From NCBI RefSeq assembly GCF_014595945.1, contig NZ_JABXWU010000001.1:310001-374000 (forward strand): a stretch of DNA of 64,000 nucleotides, given 5' to 3'. Shown here piece by piece: positions 31,203 through 40,203 of this stretch (positions are counted from its first letter, which is position 1; every line of letters starts with the position of its first letter). Source of the stretch: Alkalibacillus aidingensis. Its GTDB lineage: Bacteria > Bacillota > Bacilli > Bacillales > Alkalibacillaceae. Position numbers and translations under genes: made by a program. The notes under the pieces are model-generated. The model saw only the letters and a program-made list of their open reading frames with translations. It did not search any database and was not told where the DNA came from.

Positions 31203-32117
31203 ATGAACGGCATTATCCCGCTATGGAAACCAAAAGGGTTAACATCACATGATTGTGTGGTGAAATTAAGAAAGCTTTTAAAAACTAAAAAAATCGGACA
31301 TACAGGAACTTTAGACCCTGAAGTTGAAGGGGTTTTGCCTATTACGATAGGCAAGTCTACTAAACTAACAACTTTAATAACCGACCGCCCTAAAACTTAT
31401 TTAGCAGAATTATCATTAGGGAAGCAAACCACAACCGAAGACCAGACAGGTGATGTCGTTGAGGTTGAAAATATCGATCAACAAATTACATTTAATGAGT
31501 GTAAGGCTGCGTGTCAGCAATTTGAAGGTCAAATTAAACAAATTCCACCTATGTATTCTGCTGTTAAAATAAACGGTAAGAAACTGTATGAGTATGCACG
31601 TGAAGGCATTGAAGTCGATAGGCCAGCACGAGAAGTGACCCTTGAATATATTGACGTTATAGAAGGTTCTTTAGTTCAACATGCCGAGAATGATTTTAGA
31701 TTCAAGTTTAGGGTTAGATGTTCAAGTGGTACTTATGTCCGGACTCTTTGTGTAGATATAGGAAAGAAACTTGGTTTCCCAGCGCATATGGCTAGCTTAG
31801 TTCGTGAGTATGCTGGATCATTTTCAAAAGATGATGCTGTTACATTTTCTGAACTAGAAAGAGCACAAGAGGAACACTCGGTCGCTGAATTTATCCAGTC
31901 ACCTTCTCGAGCCCTTAATTTCTTACCAGTCCACGTTGTTTCTTCTAAAGAAGAGGCTATCCGTTATCAACATGGACAAGTATTACCAAGGCCAGATACC
32001 CTTTTAGACGATGAATTATTCCGTGTGGAAGATCGAGATGGTCAATTAATCGCTGTGTATCAAAAGCACCCTTCTAAAGAAGGACTTATTAAACCTTTCA
32101 AAGTACTGTATTCGTAA
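31203..32117 (+). CDS. truB: tRNA pseudouridine(55) synthase TruB
   Basis: Makes pseudouridine at position 55 of tRNA. ATG 31203 is used because AGAGGTGG lies just upstream; GTG 31191 is too close to it. 304 residues: LWKPKGLTSHDCV, then the catalytic motif HTGTLDPEVEGVLPI with Asp38, PPMYSAVKINGKKLYEYAREG, and RCSSGTYVRTLC, followed by a C-terminal RNA-binding extension. It precedes ribF, the usual Firmicutes pairing. Confidence 0.97.
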   Translation: MNGIIPLWKPKGLTSHDCVVKLRKLLKTKKIGHTGTLDPEVEGVLPITIGKSTKLTTLITDRPKTYLAELSLGKQTTTEDQTGDVVEVENIDQQITFNECKAACQQFEGQIKQIPPMYSAVKINGKKLYEYAREGIEVDRPAREVTLEYIDVIEGSLVQHAENDFRFKFRVRCSSGTYVRTLCVDIGKKLGFPAHMASLVREYAGSFSKDDAVTFSELERAQEEHSVAEFIQSPSRALNFLPVHVVSSKEEAIRYQHGQVLPRPDTLLDDELFRVEDRDGQLIAVYQKHPSKEGLIKPFKVLYS

Positions 32118-32133
32118 AAGAAGGTGAAAAACG

Positions 32134-33078
32134 ATGGAACTGTTACAGTTAAGTTATTCTCAACTAGGCCGTTTTCCTCAATTAGATGAATTGAGTGTTG
32201 CAGTTGGATATTTTGATGGTGTACATAAGGGGCATCAAGAAGTTATTCAGACAGCTGTTGAAGAGGCAGAGAAACAAAACATAAAATCAGGTGTGATGAC
32301 GTTTGCACCTCATCCACTTTCTGTTATTAAACAACAAAAGTTATCTGATTATCTAATTACTAGTCTTGAAGAAAAACTTGAGATATTTGAAGAATTAGAC
32401 GTTGATTACGTGATTGTTGTAACTTTTGATCAAGACCTTGCTAAATTATCCCCACAAACTTTTGTCGATGAATTTTTTATAAATTTAAATGTTAAGCATG
32501 TTGTTGGTGGGTTTGATTTTTCATTTGGACATAAAGGTGCAGGGAAGATTCAGGATATGAGGCATTATTCTAAAGGTGCTTTTTCGTTTTCAGTTGTTGA
32601 TCAAGTGTCTATTGGTAATGAAAAGATCAGCTCCACATTGATTAGACAATCGTTATCAAAAGGTGAAGTATCTTATGTTGAGAATTTAATGGGTCGTCCA
32701 TTTAGTATAACAGCTAAAGTCAAAGAGGGCTTTAAACGAGGAAGAGAAATTGGATTTCCTACAGCTAACCTGAATGTTGATTCAGAGCACAAAATTCCTA
32801 AAGTTGGTATTTATGCTGTAACAGCTGAAATAAATGGTGAACATTTATATGGCATGGCAAGTGTTGGTTTCAATCCAACATTTGATGATTCACATCATGA
32901 ACCGGTAATTGAAGTGAACTTATTCGACTTTAATCAAGACATTTATGGTGAGGATATTAAGGTTAATTTTCACCAATACATTAGGGATGAAGTCAAGTTT
33001 GATAATGTTGATGAATTAGTTGAAAAAATTAAAGAAGATGAGAAAAAGGTTAAAAAGTTTTTTAATATAAGTAGATAA
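32134..33078 (+). CDS. ribF: Bifunctional riboflavin kinase / FAD synthetase RibF
   Basis: Makes FMN and FAD from riboflavin. The N-terminal nucleotidyltransferase domain has AVGYFDGVHKGHQEVI near residue 24 and GFDFSFGHKGAG near 128. The C-terminal kinase domain has GREIGFPTANL near 207 and NPTFDD near 248. 314 residues is normal. AAGAAGGTG precedes the ATG, 16 bp after truB. No FMN riboswitch is visible in the short gap. Confidence 0.97.
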   Translation: MELLQLSYSQLGRFPQLDELSVAVGYFDGVHKGHQEVIQTAVEEAEKQNIKSGVMTFAPHPLSVIKQQKLSDYLITSLEEKLEIFEELDVDYVIVVTFDQDLAKLSPQTFVDEFFINLNVKHVVGGFDFSFGHKGAGKIQDMRHYSKGAFSFSVVDQVSIGNEKISSTLIRQSLSKGEVSYVENLMGRPFSITAKVKEGFKRGREIGFPTANLNVDSEHKIPKVGIYAVTAEINGEHLYGMASVGFNPTFDDSHHEPVIEVNLFDFNQDIYGEDIKVNFHQYIRDEVKFDNVDELVEKIKEDEKKVKKFFNISR

Positions 33079-33081
33079 CAC

Positions 33082-33110
33082 TTGCATTTATAGTTTATAA
33101 CGTGTATCTT
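33082..33110 (+). promoter_or_regulatory. Promoter of rpsO
   Basis: TTGCAT (33082-33087) and TATCTT (33105-33110), spacing 17 bp, with TG just before the -10. It starts right after ribF and leads into a structured leader. Confidence 0.55.
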
Positions 33111-33116
33111 TAAGAA

Positions 33117-33200
33117 TGTATGTAACACTAACCTTTTGCTTGGCATAACGAGTCTCCGCCGAATGCTAGGGAAAAGGGGATTAATAACTAATAGGAGGTG
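33117..33200 (+). promoter_or_regulatory. Structured rpsO leader (probable S15 autoregulation)
   Basis: Between the promoter and the gene, CCTTTTGC and GCAT near 33132-33147 can pair with ATGC and AAAAGG near 33163-33178. They enclose a GC-richer loop (CGAGTCTCCGCCG), giving a multi-part fold ahead of AGGAGGTG. S15-binding leaders before rpsO are established in Bacillaceae. The fold was read by eye only. Confidence 0.5.
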
Positions 33201-33206
33201 AATAGG

Positions 33207-33476
33207 ATGGCAATTTCACAAGAACGTAAAAACGAATTAATCAGTGAGTTCAAAACTCATGACAACGACACAGGTTCACCAGAAGTTCAAGTAGCTATCC
33301 TAACTGAGCAGATTACTACTTTGAATGACCACTTACGTGAGCATAAGAATGATCACCACTCTCGTCGTGGTTTAATGAAAATGGTAGGTAAACGTCGTAA
33401 TTTACTAAATTACTTACGTAACAAAGACGTTCAACGTTACCGTGAATTGATCAACAAGCTTGGTCTACGTCGATAG
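33207..33476 (+). CDS. rpsO: 30S ribosomal protein S15
   Basis: 89-residue small-subunit protein binding the 16S rRNA central domain. [50 protein letters not shown] and [13 protein letters not shown] are all diagnostic. ATG 33207 is used; the longer frame's GTG at 33198 overlaps the AGGAGGTG site. It has its own promoter, leader and terminator. Confidence 0.98.
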   Translation: MAISQERKNELISEFKTHDNDTGSPEVQVAILTEQITTLNDHLREHKNDHHSRRGLMKMVGKRRNLLNYLRNKDVQRYRELINKLGLRR

Positions 33477-33485
33477 GATTTATCA

Positions 33486-33517
33486 AAAAAGCGGGGGATA
33501 AAACTCCCGCTTTTTCT
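33486..33517 (+). terminator. Intrinsic terminator after rpsO
   Basis: AAAAAGCGGG pairs with CCCGCTTTTT around a short A-rich loop, followed by T residues at 33511-33517. It lies 9 bp after the rpsO stop and can work in both directions. Confidence 0.85.
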
Positions 33518-33584
33518 TTATACCTAAAGGTATTTAATAGTTAAGAATGATCATCTAATGATTTGATACCCTCACCGTTTAGTT

Positions 33585-33613
33585 TTGACAAATTTAAGTT
33601 TCATGCTTTTACA
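33585..33613 (+). promoter_or_regulatory. Possible pnp promoter
   Basis: A consensus TTGACA at 33585-33590 has a weak -10 (TTTACA, 33608-33613) 17 bp on, preceded by TGC. The 226-bp gap between rpsO and pnp holds nothing else recognisable beyond the rpsO terminator. Confidence 0.4.
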
Positions 33614-33702
33614 AGAATATATAGAAGTATTAAAATAAATAATAAAAGTGTTTCTTGTGAGTACACTACATAAGCAACAGTTTGAGAGGGGTAGTAATAA
33701 AT

Positions 33703-35817
33703 ATGACGAATGAAATGAAATCATTTTCAATCGATGTCGCTGGAAGACAGTTAACGTTTGAAGTTGGCGAGGTAGCTAAACAAGCTAATGGAGCTGCTAT
33801 GGTTAGATATGGTGACACATCTGTTTTAGTAGCAGCGACTGCATCAAAAGAACCTAAAGACTTACCATTTTTCCCATTAACCATTAATTATGAGGAAAAG
33901 TTGTATGCAGTAGGTAAAATTCCGGGTGGTTTTATTAAGCGTGAAGGAAAGCCGAGTGATAAAGCAGTACTAACCTCACGTCTAATCGACCGTCCTATAC
34001 GTCCGTTATTCGCGGATGGCTTTAGAAATGAAGTACAAGTCATGAGTACAGTTATGAGTGTTGATCAAGATTGTTCTTCTGAAATAGCTGCTATGATTGG
34101 TTCTTCGTTAGCACTTTCCATATCCGACATACCATTTGAAGGTCCAATTGCTGGAGTACATGTTGGTAGAATTAATGATGAATTTGTTATTAATCCAACC
34201 ATTGAACAAATGAAAGAAAGTGATATTGAGTTAACTGTTGCCGGTACTAAAGATGCGATTAATATGGTTGAAGCAGGTGCAAACGAAGTGCCTGAAGAGG
34301 TCATGTTAGAAGCAATCATGTTTGGTCACGAGGAAATTAAACGTTTAGTTGAATTCCAAGAAGAGATTGTAAAAGAAGTTGGTAAGGAGAAAATGGAGGT
34401 TACTCTGTTCACTCCTGAAGAATCAATTACAGAAGAAGTTGAAAAGCTAGCTAAAGAAAAGTTAGTAGAAGCGATTAAAACAGAAGAGAAACAGGCTCGT
34501 GAAGAGGCAATTGATACGGTTAAAAAGCAAATCGTCGAACAGTATGAACAAAATGAGGCAGACGAAGATACCATCAATCAAGTAAAGTCTGTTCTTGAAT
34601 CGATTGTTAAAGGTGAAGTGCGCCGTTTAATTACGGAAGAAAAGATTCGCCCAGATGGACGTGCTGTTGATGAAATAAGACCACTTTCCTCACGCACTTC
34701 AGTCCTCCCACGTACGCACGGTTCGGCGATGTTTACCCGTGGTCAAACCCAAGCGTTAAGCGTTTGTACATTAGGTGCTTTAGGAGACGTTCAGGTATTA
34801 GATGGATTAGATTTAGAAGAAGAGAAGCGTTTTATGCATCATTATAACTTCCCACAGTACAGTGTTGGTGAGACTGGACCGGTTAGAGGACCGGGACGAC
34901 GTGAAATTGGACATGGGGCATTAGGTGAGCGCGCATTAGAAAAAGTAGTACCATCAGAAGATGAATTTCCTTATACAATTAGAATTGTCTCAGAGATTTT
35001 AGAGTCCAATGGATCTACCTCACAAGCAAGTATTTGTGCAGGTACAATGGCTATGATGGATGCGGGTGTACCGATCAAGGCTCCAGTAGCTGGTATTGCT
35101 ATGGGCTTAGTTAAATCCGGTGAGAACTACACAGTGCTAACAGACATTCAAGGGATGGAAGATGCCTTAGGTGATATGGACTTTAAAGTTGCTGGTACAT
35201 CAGAGGGTGTTACCGCATTACAGATGGACATAAAAATTGAAGGCTTATCCCGTGAAATATTAGAAGAAGCTCTGTCACAAGCGAAAAAAGGACGCATGGA
35301 CATCTTAGATCATATGAATGATGTGATTTCACATCCACGTGAAGAACTATCAGATTATGCTCCAAAAATTGAATCCATGATGATCAATCCTGATAAGATT
35401 CGCGATGTAATTGGTCCAAGTGGTAAACAAATCAACAAGATTATCGAAGAAACAGACGTTAAAATTGATATTGAACAGGATGGAAAAATTTATATTTCAT
35501 CACCTGATCGCGCTAAAATTAACCAAGCGAAGTCAATTATCGAGGATTTAGTTAGAGAAGTAGAAGTCGGACAAATTTATTTGGGTAAAGTTAAACGCGT
35601 TGAAAAATTCGGTGCTTTCGTCGAACTCTTTAGTGGCAAAGATGGTTTAGTTCATATTAGTGAGTTGGATGAGAACCATGTTAAAAACGTAACAGATGTA
35701 GCCAATGTTGGTGATGAGATGCTTGTTAAAGTAAAAGGGATTGATCAGCAGGGTCGAGTTAATTTATCGAGAAAAGCAGCACTTAAAGAACAAGAATCAT
35801 CAGAATCATCATTGTAA
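33703..35817 (+). CDS. pnp: Polyribonucleotide nucleotidyltransferase
   Basis: 3'-5' phosphorolytic exoribonuclease. ATG 33703 is preferred; the longer frame uses TTG 33682 on the binding site GAGAGGGG. 704 residues: first RNase PH domain (about 10-145), helical linker, second RNase PH domain ([16 protein letters not shown], about 340-550), KH domain ([17 protein letters not shown]) and S1 domain ([20 protein letters not shown]), then a Ser/Glu tail. In B. subtilis ylxY follows; here mlpA follows directly. Confidence 0.98.
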   Translation: MTNEMKSFSIDVAGRQLTFEVGEVAKQANGAAMVRYGDTSVLVAATASKEPKDLPFFPLTINYEEKLYAVGKIPGGFIKREGKPSDKAVLTSRLIDRPIRPLFADGFRNEVQVMSTVMSVDQDCSSEIAAMIGSSLALSISDIPFEGPIAGVHVGRINDEFVINPTIEQMKESDIELTVAGTKDAINMVEAGANEVPEEVMLEAIMFGHEEIKRLVEFQEEIVKEVGKEKMEVTLFTPEESITEEVEKLAKEKLVEAIKTEEKQAREEAIDTVKKQIVEQYEQNEADEDTINQVKSVLESIVKGEVRRLITEEKIRPDGRAVDEIRPLSSRTSVLPRTHGSAMFTRGQTQALSVCTLGALGDVQVLDGLDLEEEKRFMHHYNFPQYSVGETGPVRGPGRREIGHGALGERALEKVVPSEDEFPYTIRIVSEILESNGSTSQASICAGTMAMMDAGVPIKAPVAGIAMGLVKSGENYTVLTDIQGMEDALGDMDFKVAGTSEGVTALQMDIKIEGLSREILEEALSQAKKGRMDILDHMNDVISHPREELSDYAPKIESMMINPDKIRDVIGPSGKQINKIIEETDVKIDIEQDGKIYISSPDRAKINQAKSIIEDLVREVEVGQIYLGKVKRVEKFGAFVELFSGKDGLVHISELDENHVKNVTDVANVGDEMLVKVKGIDQQGRVNLSRKAALKEQESSESSL

Positions 35818-35848
35818 ATTAATCATCAATTAACTTACTTAAAGAAAT

Positions 35849-35875
35849 AGAGCTGGTTTTTACCAGTTCTTTTTT
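35849..35875 (+). terminator. Intrinsic terminator after pnp
   Basis: AGAGCTGGT pairs with ACCAGTTCT (one G-U), followed by TTTTT at 35871-35875. It lies 31 bp after the pnp stop. Confidence 0.8.
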
Positions 35876-35910
35876 ATGGTTGAAATATTTGTTTGGGAGA
35901 GGGATAGAGA

Positions 35911-37131
35911 TTGATCAATAAATATACACTAAATAATGGTTTGAGGGTCGTAGAAGAGCAACTTTCAGCAGTAAGGTCGGTTTCAATTGGGATTTGGATC
36001 TTAACAGGCTCACGTAATGAACCAAAATCATTAAACGGGATTTCTCATTTAATCGAGCATATGTTATTCAAAGGAACAAAAAATCGATCCGCCAAAGAGA
36101 TTGCTGAAGCATTTGACTCCATAGGTGGTCATATAAACGCTTTTACTTCCAAGGAGTATACATGCCTATATGCAAAGGTAATTGATGAACATATTGAAAC
36201 GGCTGTGTCAATTCTGTCTGACATGATTAACCATTCTTTATTCGATGAAGAAGAGCTTGAACGCGAAAAGAAAGTGGTCTTAGAAGAAATTCTCATGACT
36301 GAAGACACGCCAGATGATATAATACATGATTATTTACACGAAGTGAGCTTTAAGGGACACCCACTGGCACAACCGATTCTTGGCAATAAAGAAACTCTAA
36401 ATAACTTCTCAAGAGCAGATTTGTTAGCTTATGTAGATCGTTACTATACATCTGATCGAATGGTGATTTCTGTTGCAGGAAATGTACCATCTAACTTTAA
36501 TGAGATTGTATCTGAACAGTTTGGCTCCATAAGACCAAGCCGAAACCAACAAGACTATTTCACCAAAACGTTTACGGTTGATTCACTTGTTAAACAAGAC
36601 GATATTAAACAAGCTCACCTCTGTCTAGGATATAATGGTGTACCTGTCGGTGATGAATCCGTTTATACGCTGTCTGTCTTGAATAATGTTCTTGGTGGAA
36701 GTATGAGTTCTAGGTTGTTTCAACAAATAAGAGAGGAAAAAGGGCTATCTTATGCGACATTTTCCTACCATAATACGTTTAGAGATAATGGGATTTTAAC
36801 TATCTATAGTGCAACAGCTCATGAACAACTTGATGAGATGGAAAGTATCATATATAACATTGTTAATGACATAAAAGCTAATGGTATTACCGATTCAGAG
36901 TTACAAAATACCATTCAACAACTTAAAGGCCAATTAGTTCTTGGCCTAGAGAATCCAAGTAGTCGAATGAGTCGTAATGGGAGAAATGAGTTATTAGATC
37001 AACCGCACCGTACGATAGATGAATTAATGCTTAAGCTTGAAGAAGTTGATCATGATGCTATTCATGATTTGACAAGTCAATTGTTTGATCATGACCCAGC
37101 TCGTGCATTGATTTTACCTGAAAGCATATAA
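35911..37131 (+). CDS. mlpA: M16 zinc peptidase MlpA (YmxG)
   Basis: Processing-peptidase-like zinc protease. The zinc motif HxxEH is seen in HLIEHMLFKGT near residue 47, and the third ligand Glu in the ELEREKKVVLEEI helix near residue 120. The second inactive half follows (LGGSMSSRLFQQIREEKGLSY). The start codon is TTG 35911 with GGGAGAGGG upstream, and homologues begin MI(N/K)KYTxxNG. 406 residues. In B. subtilis this gene lies just before the spoVF operon, as here. Confidence 0.94.
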   Translation: MINKYTLNNGLRVVEEQLSAVRSVSIGIWILTGSRNEPKSLNGISHLIEHMLFKGTKNRSAKEIAEAFDSIGGHINAFTSKEYTCLYAKVIDEHIETAVSILSDMINHSLFDEEELEREKKVVLEEILMTEDTPDDIIHDYLHEVSFKGHPLAQPILGNKETLNNFSRADLLAYVDRYYTSDRMVISVAGNVPSNFNEIVSEQFGSIRPSRNQQDYFTKTFTVDSLVKQDDIKQAHLCLGYNGVPVGDESVYTLSVLNNVLGGSMSSRLFQQIREEKGLSYATFSYHNTFRDNGILTIYSATAHEQLDEMESIIYNIVNDIKANGITDSELQNTIQQLKGQLVLGLENPSSRMSRNGRNELLDQPHRTIDELMLKLEEVDHDAIHDLTSQLFDHDPARALILPESI

Positions 37132-37163
37132 TGGTACAAATAATGTTGGAAAGGCAGATGTTT

Positions 37164-37406
37164 ATGCGTTATAAGGACTTATCAGGTAAAGAGTTGATTG
37201 ATGCTGACAGAGGTGAACGACTAGGTGTATTGGGTCATACGGATCTCCAAATTAACGAATCGACCGGACAAATTGAACAAATTGTTATACAGGATTACTC
37301 CATGTTAGGTTTTAAAAAAGGAGAGTCAACAGCAACGATAAGGTGGTCCGACATTGAAGTTATTGGAGAAGATATGATTGTCATCAAAAGAACAAAACAC
37401 GTGTAA
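37164..37406 (+). CDS. ymxH: PRC-barrel protein YmxH (YlmC-like)
   Basis: Small PRC-barrel domain protein of the YlmC/YmxH family, 80 residues (LSGKELIDADRGERLGVLG, then a beta-rich body and WSDIEVIGEDMIVIK). Relatives are common in spore formers; the function is not known. The frame extends back to 37131, overlapping mlpA, but GGAAAGG at 37148-37154 fits ATG 37164 at 9 bp, and this gives the family's normal N terminus. Confidence 0.9.
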   Translation: MRYKDLSGKELIDADRGERLGVLGHTDLQINESTGQIEQIVIQDYSMLGFKKGESTATIRWSDIEVIGEDMIVIKRTKHV

Positions 37407-37413
37407 ACATGTG

Positions 37414-37452
37414 ACTGACTCGAAATTTTTCGGGTCAGTTTTCACTTTTTCT
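37414..37452 (+). terminator. Terminator after ymxH
   Basis: ACTGACTCGAAA pairs with TTTCGGGTCAGT (one G-T), tail TTTTCACTTTTT. It ends just as the SigK-type promoter of dpaA begins. Confidence 0.75.
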
Positions 37453-37470
37453 AGACGTCTACATAATATA
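37444..37470 (+). promoter_or_regulatory. SigK-type promoter of dpaAB
   Basis: AC at 37444-37445, 16-bp spacer, then CATAATATA at 37462-37470, an exact match to the SigK -10 form CATANNNTA. B. subtilis spoVF (dpaAB) is transcribed by SigK in the mother cell, so both sequence and context agree. The dpaA ATG is at 37508. Confidence 0.75.
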
Positions 37471-37507
37471 TATTGGATTGAATGATAATGGGTAGGTAGG
37501 TGGTCGT

Positions 37508-38380
37508 ATGTTAACTGGGAAATCCATACTTATTATTGGTGGAGACGGAAGGTATATTGAGTTAATCAAACAGCTTACTTTTTTTGATGCAACTGTTTAC
37601 GCGATCGGTTTTGAAGAGGCTGAAGATGAATTAGACAATGTCTACTTAACCGACACTGATCATGTTGTTAAGGAACATATTGATGCAATTATTTTACCGA
37701 TTACAGGACTTGATCAAGAAGGCTTTGCTGAGGCACATTACTGTGAGTCATCACCTCAAATTAAAGAAGAGTGGCTAAATGAATTTTCAAAGGATTGTAT
37801 CATCTTTACGGGTATTAGAACACCGTTTTTAAATAACCATCAATTTGAAGAGCGGGTTATAGCGTTAATGGAACGAAACGATGTAGCTATCTATAACTCA
37901 ATTCCTACAGTTGAGGGTGCGATTATGCTTGCTATTCAGTATACCGACTTTACAATCCATAGCTCTAATGTCACTATTTTAGGGTTTGGTAGAGTAGGGA
38001 AAACGCTTGTTCATACCTTCAAAGGGTTAGGTGCCAATGTATCCGCTTATGCTAGACGAGAAGAAGAGTTAGCTCGTATTCATGAATACCATGCTAAACC
38101 CGTTGATGAATTTAATTTAGAGGAATCTGTGCGCGATTGTGATATTTTAATTAATACCGTACCGGATTTAATTGTGACACCAACAGTCATTCGTTCATTA
38201 CCTGCCGAAAGTTTGATTATTGATTTGGCTTCTAAGCCAGGTGGTGTTGATTTTCGCTATGCTAAAAAACGTGGTATAGAGGCAATCCTAGCACCTAGTT
38301 TGCCTGGAATGGTTGCTCCTAAGACGGCCGGTAAAATATTAGCCCATGTCATTCAAAACGTTATGCATCATCACGAATAA
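37508..38380 (+). CDS. dpaA: Dipicolinate synthase subunit A
   Basis: With DpaB makes dipicolinic acid, the spore-core chelator, from the dihydrodipicolinate pathway intermediate in the mother cell. 290 residues: N-terminal domain (LIIGGDGRYIEL), then a Rossmann NAD(P)-binding domain (ILGFGRVGKTLVHTFKGLGA, near residue 160) and a conserved end (SLPGMVAPKTAGKILAHV). TAGGTGG precedes the ATG. The gene is 18 bp before dpaB and under a SigK-type promoter. Confidence 0.97.
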   Translation: MLTGKSILIIGGDGRYIELIKQLTFFDATVYAIGFEEAEDELDNVYLTDTDHVVKEHIDAIILPITGLDQEGFAEAHYCESSPQIKEEWLNEFSKDCIIFTGIRTPFLNNHQFEERVIALMERNDVAIYNSIPTVEGAIMLAIQYTDFTIHSSNVTILGFGRVGKTLVHTFKGLGANVSAYARREEELARIHEYHAKPVDEFNLEESVRDCDILINTVPDLIVTPTVIRSLPAESLIIDLASKPGGVDFRYAKKRGIEAILAPSLPGMVAPKTAGKILAHVIQNVMHHHE

Positions 38381-38398
38381 CGGAAGGGGTTCGGTTTA

Positions 38399-38989
38399 AT
38401 GGATTTAAAAGGTAAGAGAATTGGTTTTGGTTTAACGGGGTCACATTGCACATATGATGAGACTTTTCCTGTTTTACAGGAGTTAGTTGATAGTGGAGCA
38501 GAGGTTGTACCCATTGTTTCGCATACGGTACAAACCACGAATACAAAGTTTGGAGATGCAGAGGATCATATTAATCGCATTAAAGAAATAACTAATCAAC
38601 CGTTAATCACATCGATTCCAGAGGCTGAACCATTAGGACCTAAAGAGCCTTTAGACTGTATGGTTATTGCACCAATGACAGGTGCTTCATTGAGCAAGTT
38701 TGCTAATGCATTGACAGACTCCCCAGTACTTATGGCAGCCAAAGCTACATTAAGAAACCGAAAACCAGTTGTATTAGCAATTTCCACAAACGATGCACTA
38801 GGATTAAATGCAGCTAATTTAGCAAAACTATTACCAGCTAAACATGTTTACTTTGTTCCTTATGGTCAAGATCACCCATATAAAAAACCAACATCTTTAG
38901 TTGCCCATATGTCGTTACTAAAAGATACCGTAGAGAAAGCCTTAGCAGGGGAACAACTTCAACCAATGCTGAAAGAATATGATCTGTAA
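38399..38989 (+). CDS. dpaB: Dipicolinate synthase subunit B (flavoprotein)
   Basis: Flavodoxin-like/Dfp-type subunit of dipicolinate synthase, 196 residues. N-terminal nucleotide-binding segment GFGLTGSHCTYDE, then VIAPMTGASLSKFANALTD and the end TSLVAHMSLLKDTVEKAL. The start is preceded by CGGAAGGGG. It is immediately followed by asd, dapG and dapA, which make its precursor, as in B. subtilis. Confidence 0.97.
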   Translation: MDLKGKRIGFGLTGSHCTYDETFPVLQELVDSGAEVVPIVSHTVQTTNTKFGDAEDHINRIKEITNQPLITSIPEAEPLGPKEPLDCMVIAPMTGASLSKFANALTDSPVLMAAKATLRNRKPVVLAISTNDALGLNAANLAKLLPAKHVYFVPYGQDHPYKKPTSLVAHMSLLKDTVEKALAGEQLQPMLKEYDL

Positions 38990-39008
38990 TGAGATTGTGT
39001 TTAAAATG

Positions 39009-39017
39009 TGATAAAAT
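39009..39017 (+). promoter_or_regulatory. Possible extended -10 upstream of asd
   Basis: TGATAAAAT (39009-39017) fits an extended -10, and a second TGATAAAAT lies at 39032-39040. Neither has a good -35. The 80-bp gap between dpaB and asd would let asd-dapG-dapA be transcribed in growing cells apart from the SigK signal. Confidence 0.3.
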
Positions 39018-39069
39018 GAAAAGACTTAAATTGATAAAATCGGAGTTTACTTAATGGAGGGTAACAAAA

Positions 39070-40119
39070 ATGGAAGTGAAAAGCAGATACAATGTAGCAA
39101 TCGTAGGAGTAACAGGAGCAGTCGGAGAACGAATGTTAGAAATGTTGGAAAAAGTAGATTTTCCGATTGATAATCTTGTTCCATTAGCCTCAAAGAGGTC
39201 AGCAGGAAAAACATTTAACTTTAATGGTGAGGAAGTGACAGTAAAAGAAGCTAAACCTGAGGCTTTTGAGGATATAGACATTGCCTTGTTCTCTGCTGGA
39301 GGTTCAGTATCACGTCAATTAGCTCCTGAAGCTGTCAAACGTGGTGCTGTAGTTATTGATAACACAAGTGCATTCCGTATGGATGAAGAAGTACCACTGG
39401 TCGTACCAGAGGTTAATAAAGAAGATATTAAAAACCATAAGGGGATTATTGCGAATCCAAACTGTTCAACTATTCAAATGGTTGCGGCTTTAGAACCCAT
39501 TCGAAAGGCATACGGGTTAGAGCGCGTGATTGTTTCAACTTATCAGTCTGTATCAGGTTCTGGCCATGATGCAGTTGAAGAATTGAAGGATCAAACAAGA
39601 GCTGTTTTAGAAGGAGATCCTGTCTATTCTGAGGTATTACCTGTTAAGTCAGAGAAGAGGCATTATCCAATTGCATTTAATGCCTTGCCACAAATAGATA
39701 CATTTGAAGATAATCATTATACATTTGAGGAAATGAAAATGATTAATGAGACCAAGAAGATTATGCACGAACCGGAATTAAAGGTTGCTGCAACTTGTGT
39801 TCGTCTCCCATTCTTTTATTCTCATGCAGAGAGTGTCTATATTGAAGTGGGCAACGAAGAAGTTACGGTACCACAGTTACAAGGACTTATTAAAGATGCA
39901 CCGGGTATTGTGTTAGAAGACGATATCCAAAATCAAGGTTATCCTACTCCACTTTCTGCAGAAGGTAAATTAGATATTTTCGTTGGTCGAATCCGAAAAG
40001 ATATTGATGTCCCTAATGGTTTTCATTTATGGGTAGTAGCTGATAACTTATTAAAAGGTGCAGCATGGAACTCTGTACAAATTGCTCAAGCCTTAATCGA
40101 GTATAATAGCGACAAGTAA
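39070..40119 (+). CDS. asd: Aspartate-semialdehyde dehydrogenase
   Basis: Reduces aspartyl phosphate to the semialdehyde for lysine, diaminopimelate, threonine and methionine. 349 residues: NADP-binding IVGVTGAVGERMLEML, FSAGGSVSRQLAPEA, catalytic Cys132 in ANPNCSTIQM, and the later HAESVYIE and GRIRKD segments. GGAGGGT precedes the ATG. It is in an operon-like group with dapG and dapA. Confidence 0.98.
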   Translation: MEVKSRYNVAIVGVTGAVGERMLEMLEKVDFPIDNLVPLASKRSAGKTFNFNGEEVTVKEAKPEAFEDIDIALFSAGGSVSRQLAPEAVKRGAVVIDNTSAFRMDEEVPLVVPEVNKEDIKNHKGIIANPNCSTIQMVAALEPIRKAYGLERVIVSTYQSVSGSGHDAVEELKDQTRAVLEGDPVYSEVLPVKSEKRHYPIAFNALPQIDTFEDNHYTFEEMKMINETKKIMHEPELKVAATCVRLPFFYSHAESVYIEVGNEEVTVPQLQGLIKDAPGIVLEDDIQNQGYPTPLSAEGKLDIFVGRIRKDIDVPNGFHLWVVADNLLKGAAWNSVQIAQALIEYNSDK

Positions 40120-40152
40120 ATCATCCAATTAACGTAGCCTTTATAGAAAAAC

Positions 40153-40185
40153 GACTTCATCTCTTGATATTTAAAAGATGGAGTC
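40153..40185 (+). promoter_or_regulatory. Hairpin between asd and dapG
   Basis: GACTTCATCT (40153-40162) pairs with AGATGGAGTC (40176-40185), one G-U, loop 13 nt, ending just before the dapG binding site AGAGGTGG. It lacks a T tail. It does not have the size or conserved core of a lysine riboswitch. Confidence 0.4.
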
Positions 40186-40203
40186 TGAACATAGAGGTGG
40201 AAA

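Noticed and set aside
32118-32133. FMN riboswitch before ribF
   Set aside because: A 16-bp gap cannot hold it.
34065-34577. Reverse-strand open frames inside pnp
   Set aside because: Serine-rich antisense shadows of the coding frame, as are the other minus-strand frames under frr, infB, recA and rny.
37131-37163. Longer start of ymxH overlapping mlpA
   Set aside because: The added residues (MVQIMLERQMF) are not family-like, and the binding site GGAAAGG fits ATG 37164.
40120-40203. Lysine riboswitch before dapG
   Set aside because: The gap is only 84 bp with one simple hairpin; a lysine riboswitch is about twice as long with a conserved multi-helix core that is not present.
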